NCBI GenBank assembly: GCA_034620365.1
Contig: JAQGEQ010000363.1
Span: forward strand, 1,612,001 to 1,676,000
DNA length: 64,000 nucleotides
Origin: Pegea sp. RAD2-039
Lineage: Eukaryota > Chordata > Thaliacea > Salpida > Salpidae
Reading direction: 5' to 3'
Shown: piece by piece, positions 10,968 through 25,715 of the stretch
Layout of the letters: every line of letters starts with the position of its first letter
Position numbering within the stretch: the stretch's first letter is position 1
Translations under genes and position numbers: made by a program
The notes under the pieces: generated by a model
What the model was told of the DNA's origin: nothing
Databases searched by the model: none
Seen by the model: the letters and a program-made list of their open reading frames with translations, nothing else

Positions 10968-13480
10968 ATGCATAAGCATAGAAGAAAAAGATCTTCTTTG
11001 AGAAATTTAGAATCTAAGGATGCTTTTACAGAAATAAATGGCTCTTCTGATACTTTGTTTCATCCTAAACTTGGTGAAGCTAATTCTAAAATGATTTTTG
11101 ATAAGTTAGAAGGTGCAACATCAGATACTTTGAATGACACAAGCTCAGGAACCAATTGTCTTTATGAAGATGATAATAGTTTTGAAACTAATTCAAATAA
11201 TATATATCTTAATGGGAGTAGTAAATGTGTTTCTAGTATACAGACAAGAGCAAATTGTTATTCTAAGCTTACACCTATCTTTAAGAAATTTCCTATTGGT
11301 AATAAAAAACTGAAAGTAAATGATGAAGAGAGTGAAAATGGTAAACTACAAAGTAAGCTGCTGACCCCAAGAATTTTGAAAAGATCATATGAAAAAATTG
11401 AATATACACAACATTCCTCAGATACACTACAAAATGGCCGCGTTGAAGAAGTTTGCCCAGCACCTACACCTGTAGAAGTTGATATAAATAAAGAAGCCAC
11501 AAATCGTATATCAGATTTATATGTAGAAAATAATAAAATAGTAGCCACAAGTCAACATATTTCTAACAATAAAGACCAAAATCAAAAATTTTCTGATTTA
11601 AAAAGACCAGGTTTTATTATGGATTGCCCAATTTTATCAAAAAAGTCTTTTTCTGGTCATAGTGACAGTGATATATCTGAAAATGATGATTTATCTAGCG
11701 GCAGATTAAGAAAGCATAGACACTCAAAATCCTATCAAGTAGACCTTAAAAAATGTCCCATTGAAGGCTGTGATTCAAAAGGACATTTATATGGGAAATA
11801 TGAGCATCATTATACCTCAAAAACCTGCCCATTACATCATAATTTAACACCAGAAAAATGTCTTGAAAATTTTAAAGCTAATCATAGATTAAAGCAATCC
11901 TTGTTGACAGTTGAGGATGAGGATGCAGATATGAATGGACAATTAGAAATCAAGCCTAGGTTTGGATTTATTATCAAATATTTACCATTTAATGGTCAAT
12001 AGAAAATATTTTAGACTAAATTGGTATAAATGTTTTTTTTTTTTTTAATTATATATTTTTTAAATAAACAAATGTAGTTTGTGTTTAAAATCCATTCAAT
12101 TTAACAAATATCAGTTTTTTAAAAGCAGAAAACCAGTGGAAGCAGTTACCTCTTCTACTCCAATTACAAGTCAAGTTGAAAAACCTGCATCAAATAAAAA
12201 ACGCAAATTTACAAATTCATTAGAATATAAAAAATTAATAAAAGAAGGACATTCTCATGAAGATGTAATGCTTTTTTACAAATCAAAGGTTTGACTCATT
12301 CTTTTTTGCTCTCAATCTTCAAATATTTATCAATTTGTCAGGAATCTGCGGCCCAAAAGCATAAAGAAGAAGCTAAGCGGTTTGTAGAAGGAAGTTGTAA
12401 AAAAGTTTCAAAGAGATCCTCTCGTCAACTGGAGTTCGGTCACTATCGGTTTGAATGCTTGTAAGTTATACTTTGTTTATTTCACCAAGCAGATTTCCTT
12501 GATTGAAAACTTGTATTTGTTTGTATGAAGTTGATCACCATCTAATTGTTTTCAGATCTCCGTCAAGATATGTTGAAGAATATTGTCCATCTTGGAAAAT
12601 TCACATTTGCGAGTTTTGTTTGAAATACATCAAAAGTGAATCGATTTATAAACGACATAAATCAAGATGCACCGACCTCTTACCACCTGGAAACGAAATT
12701 TATCGACGAGAAAACATCTCTATATTTGAAGTGAGTCACCAACACAAGCCTGCCCGGCAAAATTACCAAGAGGTGGTCATTTAGGTTGACGGACTAACGA
12801 GTAAGATGTACTGTGAAAACCTTTGCTTGTTAGCAATGTTGTTTATCCAATCAAAAACAGTTCACTTAGAAACTGAACAATTTACTTTCTATGTGATGAC
12901 TGATTACAAAGATACTGGTCACCATCACATCATCGGTTACTTCTCCAAAGAAAAGAAGTCCTTCCTCAACCACAATCTTTCATGTATCCTAACTCTTCCA
13001 CATTACCTACGCAAAGGGTGAGTATTTCTTACAACTTTCGATTATATTAGTAATTGTTATGAACTTTGTAGATATGGAAGGATGCTTATTGATTTAAGTT
13101 ATATTATCTCAAAACGAAATCGGAAATACGGATCACCTGAGCGTCCTTTATCTGAACAAGGTCTTAAAGCTTACAAAGCTTACTGGTCAAGCTGTGTTTT
13201 GGAGATTTTCAGCAATTTATCGAAAATAACTGAAATTACAGTTCGGAGTTTATGTGATGCTACATCAATATATCCACGTGACATGATATACACACTGAAG
13301 CAGTTACATATGATTCGAATCACTGATGGCAAACCTTTTATTTGTATTGATGAAAATCAGATAGAAGAATGGAAAAAGAAGCAAGTCAAATTGAAATCAA
13401 GATTTAGTAATCGTCAACTTTATCAGGAAAACTTCAAATGGGTTACAGATGAAGCCCCATCTACATCTGATTCCCTCTGA
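10968..13480 (+). CDS. KAT7: MYST-family histone acetyltransferase, KAT7/HBO1 type
   Basis: Nuclear lysine acetyltransferase. In other animals KAT7 acetylates histone H3/H4 tails with BRPF or JADE scaffolds. Six exons: 10968-11959, 12129-12288, 12342-12460, 12556-12730, 12785-13017, 13072-13480; 2088 nt, 695 residues (human KAT7 is 611). The long Ser/Asn/Lys-rich N-terminus (1-260) is unconserved. A CCHHC zinc finger lies at about 262-300 ([20 protein letters not shown]), the mark that separates KAT7 from KAT5 and KAT8. The catalytic MYST domain runs from about 415: C2HC finger ([12 protein letters not shown]...H...C), the loop [19 protein letters not shown] with Cys549, the acetyl-CoA site RKGYGRMLI (558-566) and catalytic Glu583 in GSPERPLS. 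The start ATG follows directly on an acceptor-like ttttag, so the true first codon could depend on an upstream leader exon. Confidence 0.93.
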
Positions 13481-16400
13481 CTCACTCCTTGAAAGTTTTT
13501 TGCATCCAAGATCCCTCCCACTGTCCGTATTCAGCACTGTTCCTTCTCTGTACTGGTTTTTGTGCAGCTGAAAATTTGATTTTAGTAGAGATACTTATTG
13601 TAAGATCTTTGAATCTTCTCAAAGATCGTTTCTTCCACAAATGATTTCTTGCCTCTTTCGTAAGATGAAGCTGAATATAGAATTGAGTCTTTCTGCCATT
13701 TTCTACTTCGTCTTTGAAACATTTGACAAAAACATCTAAAACTTTGACGTTTTTGTTGAAAATTGTTTTATCGAATCATTTTTTGATACAATTTCGTATT
13801 TGAATCTTTCATTAAAAATTCTACTTGTATCACATTCTTATTTTTATAAGTTTTAAAGCTTCTTTTTCTTATGTCGATTTATCTGACTATTTTTTATCTT
13901 TTATAAGTCTTAAAAGTATCAATAAAAAAATAAAACATTTATTTATCTAATCACTTATCTATTAGTCAATAGTTCGAATTTGCGAAAATTTGTTTTTGTG
14001 AAAACTTTTCAAGCACGAAGGAGTATTGTGTCAAATTCTGATAAACTGGAATCAAATTGAAGCTTTTACTGAAAGAGTTTATTTCAAAATTGAGATTTTG
14101 TTTTTTCATAAGAATGAATTCAAAACTTTTTAACTAATTTAGTTTCTAGAAAAATTCATTTTCAATTTCATATTTTATTTTTGAGTGTTATTATCCATTC
14201 TAAAACTTATAGCTTTATATTCAAAACAGAACTATTGTTACTGAAAGCACAAGAAAGTTGAGTGATATTTCAAATAGCGCAGTGGAATATTTTCAGCTTT
14301 TCTTCATTTTAACAATTTTCTTTTTTGTGTTAAAAGTTGAAACACGAAAAATTGAATAAAATATTCTAAAAGTTTTAACGAATAACAGATTAATAAAAAT
14401 GTTTATAAATTAATTACCAACCTGCAGATAATTATATAAAATATTATTTTGATAAATTATTAAAAAATTTGATGTTTAAGTAAAAAAATAATGCTGATAA
14501 ACAAATGATTAATAAAAACATGACGAGTTGAAGTGATTTTTGATTACAAGTAATGATAACAAGACAAATTCACAACAATTTTCTGTTTTCAATTATTTTA
14601 GCATGAGAAGCAATAACTTGTCCAACATTAAAAAACTTAAGAATGATCTTTAAAATTATATTTATTTTTTAAAGTTTTACGCCGAATTAAAAATAAAACA
14701 TTAGATAATTTGACCGAACTTACTTCAGCTGCTAGTAAACATGTTTATGTGAAAACACAAAAAATAAAACAACTGGTTAAAATTTTGACAAAAATTCAGT
14801 TACACCTATAAACAAAAAAGTCAAGAAGCTGGTTTTTATCCCTAAAACTATTTTCATAAACAGAATTTAATATAATAGGTCTCAAATTTGCATTTTGCTT
14901 AATATAGAGACATTTGTAAGATAGAAACTGTCTAAGTGAAGCAATTACGAGCTAGTATTCGTTTTATTGTATCCGTAAAAAAGTTGTATTTCTTTTTGAG
15001 GTACCGAAACATATTACGTGGTGATAGTTATTTAAATATAAAAATTTTAACTAGAAGCAAGTATTTATTTTTAAATTAGTTATTCAGTTTTTTAAAAATC
15101 ATTGATTGAAAATGTAACAATTTACAATTGAAGTAAAAATAAGATAACTTAGTCTATATATAAATTATTTTTCCTTTGAATACTAAGTTAAGTTTAAACT
15201 ATATATGTAATTTTAAAAACAACTTTTATTGAAAATAAGAAAATGAAATTGAAAAAATTATCTGCTTGAAAAAATTAATGATTTGATATTTTATTTAGAT
15301 TTATTAAATAGCATAAAATTATATAAAATAGCTGAAAGAGAAATGATGCGAGACATGAAAGAGAAATGATGCGAGACATAATTGTAAGTCGTTCGTTGTA
15401 TAATTTATAAATAGCAATTTTGTTCGTTTCAAAAGGTGTTTGCTTCAAAAGGTGTTTGTTTAAAGGAGTGATTCTTAAATTTGTGAGTCTGTTCTTTCTA
15501 GCCTTCAATATTGAGTAACTAATTGAATGATTTTTTTTCTATAGTGATAAAGTATTAGGCAGTTCACTACAAAATATCTTTTACATCTCATTCTATAGCT
15601 TAAGAATTCTAAAAGGTTTTTAAAGAAATTTAAAAAGTGTTTTTTGATTGAAAACCCATCTTTTCTTTGAAATAGGTGCTGCTTTATGTAAAGATTGTTA
15701 GTGAGTTTATTTATCAACTTCTTTATTCAAGAAATCCTCTCTAGTGTCTGTGTATATGGTTAATCATTGGTTGAAGATTACTAGTTTAAGCCTTTATCAT
15801 TATTACAAGCAATAGAAGTTTTTTTTTTAAATTAAAACGTTTAAAATACTTTGTCTCTGAGTATTGAAATTCTCAAAGATAACAACAGTAAGCGTTAATC
15901 ACAAGCAAGGGGTCAAAAGGAAGGAAATTTGTTTAAAGTAGATGTAGAAATAAATTTCAAAGTTGTTTCTGTCGCATACAACAAGCTCTATACAGATCAG
16001 TTCAGTGGTTCCTAGTATAATATAAAAAAACAAATTGAACCATTCTATAGTTGATGATAAACATTTATTTCTAATTTTGATCATAAAAATACATTCTTAT
16101 GAAAGAGCTAGCAGACATTTAAATAAATTTTTAACATTATTTACTTGCCAACCATAAGATCAAACATTTTTTATGATAGAAAAAATTTGCTTCAGACTCA
16201 TATTACATTAAAATTAAAAAAAGAAAACTTTTTTTTTTGGTTGTTCTTTTTTTTGATTAAACTTTTTTTCTCAAAATTGTTTCATTAATTCGCTCAAACA
16301 AAAAGAGTGTAAGATGCTTGTAAAAGTATCTCAGTTATTCTTAGTCATAAAATAACTTCAATAAAAAACAACACAATAATAACTGTCAGAGAACTTCTGA

Positions 16401-16554
16401 ATATGATTTGATAATAATCGTTTAATACTTTCATAATTTATAATCGTTTTTTTACTGTCTAGACTAAACTTCTCAGTTTTCATCAATATAAATTTGTAGC
16501 TTAACTTGCTAACTGTGTTAGAAATAACTGAACAATTTGTAAGTTTCAAAGACT
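13481..16554. other. intergenic region between convergent KAT7 and trypsin
   Basis: KAT7 3' flank, with AATAAA at 13921-13926, then AT-rich sequence with no supported gene. A perfect 23-bp direct duplication (gaaagagaaatgatgcgagacat) lies at 15334-15356 and 15357-15379. Several 60-77 codon open frames on the minus strand between 15275 and 16549 have the A/T-driven composition of chance ORFs and no motif. Confidence 0.55.
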
Positions 16555-16560
16555 TTTATT
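16555..16560 (-). promoter_or_regulatory. AATAAA poly(A) signal of the trypsin gene
   Basis: AATAAA on the minus strand beginning 10 nt after the trypsin stop codon. The 3' UTR must be very short. Confidence 0.7.
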
Positions 16561-16570
16561 GATCAAATAC

Positions 16571-17730
<1,160 letters not shown>

Positions 17731-17795
17731 GATAATTATCTCTGAGTTTGTTGAACTATTCAGTTGAAATAATGATACTGTCAAAGTGTCGTCGG

Positions 17796-17803
17796 CTTTT
17801 ATA
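17796..17803 (-). promoter_or_regulatory. TATA box of the trypsin gene
   Basis: TATAAAAG on the minus strand, 65-73 nt before the start codon, in the right place for transcription to begin about 35-40 nt before the ATG. It agrees with the tissue-specific, high-level expression usual for digestive proteases. Confidence 0.7.
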
Positions 17804-20800
17804 GTAATCTGTTGATTTTGACACTTGTTTTGAACAAATATTTATTTCTTATGAGAACTTATCAATATGCTTGGTATTTATCTTAGCTTACATTGTTTTT
17901 ACCTAAGAAATGTGACACATATATTTTTAGATACATTTTTAAACATTTCATATTTAATTAAGTATTTTGTAACAATTATAATAATTCTACAATTTTTTAG
18001 CAACTTTTGAAAGCATCTGTTATATCTTAGTTTTTTCTTAATATCTTTTGAACATTATTGAATATCTTTTTAAAGCTTTTAAATTAAAGAAAATAATTGT
18101 TTATAGTTATTAAAGTTATCAACATCTTAAATTAGCACCGAAAATTGTAACTAATAATTTAAATTTGTTTAAATCACATCAGTAAAATCTTGAATGTTTC
18201 CAGAAATTTCAATACTTAGTTTTGATTATCAGGTTTCTAGTATCTTTTGTAAGATTATAAATTTATAAAAAATGTAATTACCAAAACTTAAAACAAGGGT
18301 TTAACTTTTTTTCTACATTTACTTTTAATCTTGAGTTCATTGTTAGTTCTAATATCTTTAATCAAGAATTTTCTATAATTATTTTAAAAGTCTGAATTTG
18401 AAAATTTATTTATTAAAATACAAACAATTTACAAAGCTTAGATTTGCATTAAATCAAAAGCTAGATAGTTTTATGATAACTTGACAAGCAAATAATAATG
18501 CAACTTAAGTATTTAAAAAACTTGTTCAATTATTATTTATACATTTCTCATTTAAGTTTTGGTTGTTTTTGTCAAATTATGGAAAGTATTTTTTTATGTT
18601 TATACTTCAACAGAGACCGAAAATCAGGAGTAAAAGATTATTTCAATTATTACTTTTGAAGAAATCGTTTGAATTTCCTAAATGTCTTCAATAAATTTTG
18701 TTCAATTTTTTGTAGCTCTACAAATTATTCAATTCAATATTAATTAAACTGTTGTTTAACAAAACTTTGGTTTAGTTTAACGATTCTTTTAGCGTTATTA
18801 CTTTTAGTACTATTTACTAAACTATTTAATCGATAAATCAAATCAATATCTCTAAAGCATTTTTAACTCTGCTAGTTTTTCCAGGCTGTAAACAGTTACA
18901 AGATGGCTATCAAATTTCAGATCAGCTTTTATTACTATTGATAAATATTTTAGTGTTTAAGTATGTTTTGAGTTTAATGTTAGTTTCTAAACCGATATTA
19001 AAGTTATTTGTTGAAATTACAACATTTTTATTTTCAATGTTTCTTATTTACAAAAAAATATATTTTTTTATTTATGATGTAATTGTAAAAATAATTTTCA
19101 AGGTCAAAAACTTTGTCTTTGCGGAAATAGGTTTCTGTGGCTTATTTTAAAGAAATTCTGACATTCAAGTAGCAGCAAATAAAAACTTGTTTACAAGAAA
19201 CTTTCTTGTTAGAAACAACTTTACGGAATCGTAAAGAATATTTAACTCATAAGATTCGTGTTGCATACTTTTATTGAACGAATCTTACTACATCGTATTA
19301 TACGAACAAACTTTTTTTCTATTTGTAAAAACAACTAATTTATAACATCTTAAAAACTGAATGACTCAAACACACAACTTTCTATTTATAATTAGAGGTT
19401 TTACACCAACATTTTAAAGAGTACTTAAGTACACACAAATATTTACAGCGGAAAATGAAATAAAACCAGATCGTTTAGAGCTTGGCTTATAAATACTGAG
19501 ATAGATGTAGTTGAGTTTTCAAACAAAACCTGCAGTTGCTGACCTTTTCTTGTTTCAGCCTTAATTTTTGCCTTAATATTAATAATCGAAATCTTATTTA
19601 AAGACGGACAATTTGGCTTATATGAAACAAGTTTGATGAAATACTTATTATTTTGGTATAAACTTAAATCGAAAAAGTTTAAATCAAATTAAACAAACAA
19701 GCAACACAAAGACTGAACTTGCAAATTCAATCTTCTTAGATATTTTAGAAAATGACAAAATTATTTAAAAGTCTGAAGTTAATTTGAGTTGTATCGATTA
19801 TTGGTTTATAAACATAAACAGATTTTTCGAAATTTTATAAACAAACTAATTTCTTGTTAGTCTGAAAATCCTTTCGTTAATATTTGATTAATAAGTCGGA
19901 TTTAGAGTAAAGTATCAATCCCTCAAATTATATATAAAAGAGGATTGAAGATTGAGTGATTATTTCAATTTCCAAAAAGAGAAAAGAACAAACTTTCTAA
20001 AAGTTTAACTTTGAAAGTCTTTGAAAAATGTTTGATTTTATTATTTAAATACTAAATTCTTCTTTAAAAATGAAAAATGTTTTTAAGTGTTTAACTAATT
20101 TATGATTATTACAGAAATAATAGATTAACTGCAATTTGTGAAATAATTTTCTCTTTATACAGTGGATCTGAGACAATATTTATATTCATCACTGTCAACC
20201 TATTTTTGATCAAAATATATTTATAATTAAGCATTAAATATTTTCAACACAGATTTTAAGTTTTCTAAATATAAATTAACATATGTTCAAATAACTTTTT
20301 GGAATTTTAAAAAGTCACTTTGTTATAGACAACTGAAACTCATACTTAAGTGATTTTAAAAACACTTTTTATACAAAAAGATTTTTACACAGCTTAGTAA
20401 ATATTATACACAATATATCTCAAATTATTATCAGATAAAACTAAAAGTATTAACTTCACTTTTTTATTTAAACATTTTTAAGTAAAAACTAATTTTCAAA
20501 TAAATAAATTTGTTGTCGATAAAAGAAGATAAAAGAATTTTATTTATTATTATTTTTTATTTAATTTCAATATAATTCAAGATCTCTAAGTTAAACTAAA
20601 GTTAAATTTCTTTTACAAATTTTAAATAAAAAATTTAAATCTACATTATTTTGTTATTATTTCCTGAAAATTTCATAAATTATTTATAAATGTAAACTTA
20701 TTTACATTTTGCTGTTAAAATCAATAGTAAGTCGAAAAAGGATTATCTTGTCAAAAACTAAGAACATTCTGAAAACTTTTAAGTAATTTCCAATTTAAAG

Positions 20801-22524
20801 TCTGGTAAAAAATGGTACAAAGATCTTTGATTTTGTAGAGTGACTTCATTCTGGTAAAAGGATCATTTTATTTGTTTGATGCATCTTCCTCAATTTTTTC
20901 TGAAGTTAACTACAACTTTATATACAGAAATAAAACCTAAACCAATCGTGTAGGTAGTAGTCTAAGCAGTGATAAGTGCAATAAACACAAAGCTGCAAGA
21001 AGAAAAATTGATCCCAAAACGAATTATAACTTGGTTTAGACAAATAATCACACAAAATATTGAAATTCTGTAGAATATAAATATAAATTATTCATAAACA
21101 AAACTTGCTTAGCATGACAAGTCAATTGAAGAATACTTGCAATAATTTGAAGTTTTAATTGAAGCATCTTAAAGCAGTTTTTAAGATTCAATTTTTAGTT
21201 GCTTTATTCCTAATTTATTGTAGCTAAAAGCTTCTGTATAAGACTATTTTTAAATCAACAAAATTATATTTTATTTTATGGCAAAATTACAAATTGAGCT
21301 CTTGGTTATTTTAGCTTTCAATGCCAAGTTAAACAGCACAGATGTTAAAATCCTGGCAAACAACCTTTTGGCATTTATAAAGTTGCTAAAAATAGCAACT
21401 TATCGCATCTAAGCATTCAGTAGTTTTGTGAATAAAATCGAAAATACTGAAAATAAAACTTTTATTAAAGATAAAGTTTGGATGGAGTCTCATGAATTAC
21501 CATAAACATTAATGCCTAAATAAAAGAAATTTTAGTTGTAATAAATATACTGTTAAAAAAATAAAATTTATCTTTCACAAAAATATCAAATTGTAATTTG
21601 TAAAAAGTTTTCTTAAATTAATTAACTTTTATTAGATTACAACAAGTTATCCTTATAATTAGCTCAAATTAGTAAATAGTAATTCTACCTTACAGAGCCT
21701 GGACTTTTACAAACAGTAAGACGTTCATTTCTCTTACTTTTATACTTTACTATTTTAGCAATGCTTAAAAACATCAATATTAGTCCAAGTAACCCTAATT
21801 GACTTTTAAAATCAATTATAAAAGTGTAAACTACAAGTAAATTTAATTAGAAGTACTTTCATAAATACTGAGACAATTTTTTAGTAAATAAATACTTTTA
21901 TCAAAATTTCTTTTTACAGCAAACTTTTAATTATGTGCAGTTTTAATGTATAAACTGTTTATTTAAGTCTTATTAGAAATCTGATTAGAATGTACAAATT
22001 GATTTTTTATTAATAGATATTACTCAGAGTTTATTACAAACCATATTAAGGTAGTACAATTCATTTCAAATTTGATTTAATTTTAACAATTTTAGTAAAA
22101 AAGTTTCATAATTAGCTTTACTGAGTTACTTTAATCTAATTACTTAGATGCTTTTTAGGCTGACATAAATGTGATAGAAACTAGAAATTTTCTTATCTCA
22201 TAAAAACCACAACTAGATTTCAAATGACAGCATGATAAAAGACAGTCGTTCATTATATTGATTAAATCTTTCTGTTTAGTCTTTTAGCTTTACTGTAAAT
22301 TACATTTTGACTTTTACTCTTTAAACCTTCTACTTAAGCTGTACAAGCAATTCTAAGTCTAGAAAATAACAGAGTAAATGATTATAGCATTTTTACTGCT
22401 TTTTGTGAAGAAATAAATACACAACTCGCACTTTGATCAATATACAAAAACATGAAGTAGAATATGTGCTGAAAATATAATATTTACATTTATGTGATTT
22501 TTATTTCAATTGTGTTGACTCATA
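17804..22524. other. 4.7-kb AT-rich region without recognised genes
   Basis: No coding sequence could be supported. The open frame at 18938-19150 is hydrophobic and A/T-driven with no motif. A TATA-like TATATAAAAG at 19931-19940 is not followed by a plausible ORF. No RNA gene was seen. Confidence 0.5.
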
Positions 22525-24135
22525 TTAGTTTTTTGGGAATACAATCACAGGTATTTTTGAATGATTTACAATATAATTGCTTACTGATCCAAGAATAGTT
22601 CTCCTTATTAATCCAAGTCCTCTTGATCCAACATAAATTGCATCTGGAGCTTTCATCTTAACTACATCCATAATACCTTCTCCAATCGACTTGTCACAGA
22701 AGTCAAAATGGAACTCAACACTAATCTAGATATAAAAATAAATATTTGATGCTGAAGTGGTTGGAGATTATTTGGAAGTCTTATGCTTAACCTAAACTAA
22801 AGATGACGAATAACAAAGAATGTAAAGAGATGTTTTATTAGCTTACTTTAAGCAAAACTTGAGAAAAAGCTTTTAATCATTAATAATTCAGAAGTGAATA
22901 TTTATTGCATCTACTTTCTCTTTCAGTTTTTGTTTTAAAATATTTTTATGGCAATTAAAAAGTTTAGTAGAAAAAAATTAAATTAGAAAAAATAATTTCA
23001 TTTAAAAAACTGTCAAATGACTTTTAGCTTTAAATCCAAAAAATTTTTTTCACAAAACTGAATTTACATTAATAGCATCTGAGAGCCTCTTAAACTTCTC
23101 TCGAATCATAGACATCTTGGATTTTTCATCCTCCATCATTCGCGTATATGCAGATGAATTTGCTGAAGAATTAAGATGTTACTCTAATTAAATTAACTTC
23201 AATTATCAATATTTTTTGTGCGTTTAGCACCATGATATGACTACTAGTTTGTAACACTAGCCACACTGCATCGAGTTCTACATAGAATACAAAAGTGATA
23301 AAAACTGGTCGAGTCAGTTTTTGGCGCTGATTTGAAGAAACTTTTCAAAAAATAAAAAGTCATGAAGACCACTTTTAGTGGGCGAAAGTGCAAAAACGTT
23401 AAAGTTAAATTGAACTAACCCATAACTGAAACTGAAATCGGTGGCTGAGGAGCTAGGTGTACTAGAATCACTTTATCATTTTGGTGTCGAAAGTTATCTG
23501 TATACCCTGAAAAAAATTGAAGACATTTAAAAAGCTATTGTACAATTTTCATGTTGTAAATAGTTAGACAACATTTAAAATTTGTTAATTTTTGGTTGAT
23601 TTTTTATACAAGTCCTTTTTAAAAGACTTTTTGCTTCTAAAAAAATCGACATTCAATTTAAAATAAAGATAAAGATTTTCTGGTGACTGTTTTAACTTTG
23701 AGATATAAAAGGACTTGGTATTTATTTAGATATAATCTTTAAAAGAATTTAAAAAAAGTAAATCTGTTTGAACAATTAGTATTTGCATAATAACGTTTAA
23801 AGTAAAAAGTTTAATTATGAAATTAGCAGTGAAGGTTAGATGCAAACTTTAATAATTTGAAAGAAAGCTCTTCACTGTTTTTAATCTTAGTTTAGATAAC
23901 TTAAAAAAGTTAGATGATAATATGTTTCAATATATCAAACTATTCATAAAAACTGAGAAATAAATACATTAAAAAACAGGTTTCAAAAATTTAAATCAAA
24001 TTTCATTAATTCTTACAAAAAGATATAAAATATATAATTATTATCAAAAAATTTTAATCAAAATCAGATAATCTTACAGTTGAAGGTTTTTTCCGCTGTC
24101 ACGCTGTTATCGATAGCAATCAGAACTTTCATCAT
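22525..24135 (-). CDS. universal stress protein (UspA family), copy 1
   Basis: Small cytosolic nucleotide-binding protein of the UspA superfamily, linked in other organisms to stress tolerance; the precise target is unknown. Exons 5' to 3': 24078-24135, 23420-23506, 23068-23162, 22525-22725; 441 nt, 146 residues. The first strand KVLIAIDNS and the C-terminal ATP-binding motif G-2x-G-9x-G-S (Gly113, Gly116, Gly126, Ser127 in GSRGLGLIRRTILGS) are intact, so ATP binding is predicted. It ends in IPVIVFPKN, the usual last strand. Two Met codons stand at the start; the upstream one is used here. It forms a head-to-tail pair with the paralogue 1.6 kb upstream. Confidence 0.94.
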
Positions 24136-25715
24136 TGATGTTCAGAGCTTTTTTGCTTTAATGCGTCACTGAAGTTTACAAATAGAAGCAGCGCAGAGTT
24201 AGCTGCTAGCAATCCCAAGGGTTAGTAAATCGATAGTGGTTTCTAATTCCGGTATTTACCTATGTCGAAAAAGTAAAAAAATGATTTTATAGTTTTGTTA
24301 TTGGCTGTATTGTAGAGTATTTAAATGAGATTGAAATAAATTTACATTTTTTATATAAATGTTTAGAATTTGAAGAAGAAATTCATATGGTGTATATCCA
24401 GAAATAAAACTTGAAACTTTTCTAAAATTTAAGATCTAAATTGTAAAACATCCAAAAACAAACAATTTGTCAATCTTTTGGTGTTGATGAAAGATTAATT
24501 CAATTTATCTAATTGACCAATTTATCTAAAAGGGTAATTTAATTATTTCAAAGGTCACTTCTTACATAACTATAATAAAAAGTTATTATCTAATTTACAT
24601 TGCTCAGATAATTAGTGCTGTAAACAACACAGAATAAGATGGTTTACATAAAACTATAAATTTCAAAAATTATTTAAAAGTATACAATTATTAAATACTA
24701 CAATAGTTTTTGCTTTATTCATATTTTTATAATTTATATAAAACGATACTTACCAGTAAATTTAATTACATAACAAGAAGAATGTTTTTTTTTTGTGCAA
24801 TTCTTTGATTTATATAAACTTCAAAATTTGTTTATTGACTGTTTATTGAAAAAGATATTTGCGTAAAATTACCAGTTAATTAGTTTAATCAAAAGTTATT
24901 ATTGCAGGAGATGTACTTTGTTTGCACTGTACAAAAAATTAGCGATCTAATAGCTTCAGAAAAATTAATCTTTAATTTCTTACTGTGAAAATTGTTAGCT
25001 GTGTCTATAATAATACTTGTAAAGTTCTTATAAAATGTTGATTAGCAACTATTTGAGTATATTGTGTTTACTTGAAAACTGAAACTAATCTCAAATGAAC
25101 TCAGTTAGTTATAGGATTAAATTAATATTTCAAATAGAAACACTGAACTCAAAAAATAGAAATTTATGAAATGAGTTTGAAAAGATTGAAAGCAGCTAAA
25201 TAGACGTATCATGAGCAAATCTACCACTGAGCTAAAATCCCAAATAATCCATTAGATTATATCCAGATATTTCGTTTAAGAAATTAATTCCGCAGTTTAA
25301 TCAATTAACCATCATGACTTTATATATTTCATAATTGTTAGTTTGAAAAATTCTTTAATCTATTTGTTTATGCAAACTAACTTTCTGTAAACAAACATAT
25401 AATGACTTTTATTATTTTATTTGAATTACAAAAGTTGCTGCTCCAAATATTTCAACAGAAAACTGACTTAAAATAAAATACTGATTTATTGTTGAGCAAT
25501 TTCTAAAAGTATTTTGGTAGTTGTTTCTTTATTAAATGGAAAGCTTGGATAAAATCAATTAAACTAAATTCCAAATGCAAATTTTAACTAGCTCTAATAG
25601 AAAAACAATCACATGAAGTAATAATTGTTATTATTTATTTTCTTCGAAAAAATTTTTATCTTAAAAGAATTATTATTATTTGGAATAAACCCTCAAAATA
25701 TTCGTTTTTTTAAAA
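24136..25715. other. spacer between the two stress-protein genes
   Basis: AT-rich DNA with no extra stress-protein copy, remnant or other gene that I could find. It should hold the promoter of copy 1 (just after 24135) and the 3' end of copy 2. Confidence 0.55.

Noticed and set aside
19931..19940. TATA-like TATATAAAAG resembling the trypsin promoter
   Set aside because: No plausible coding sequence follows on that strand, and such A/T strings are expected often at this base composition.
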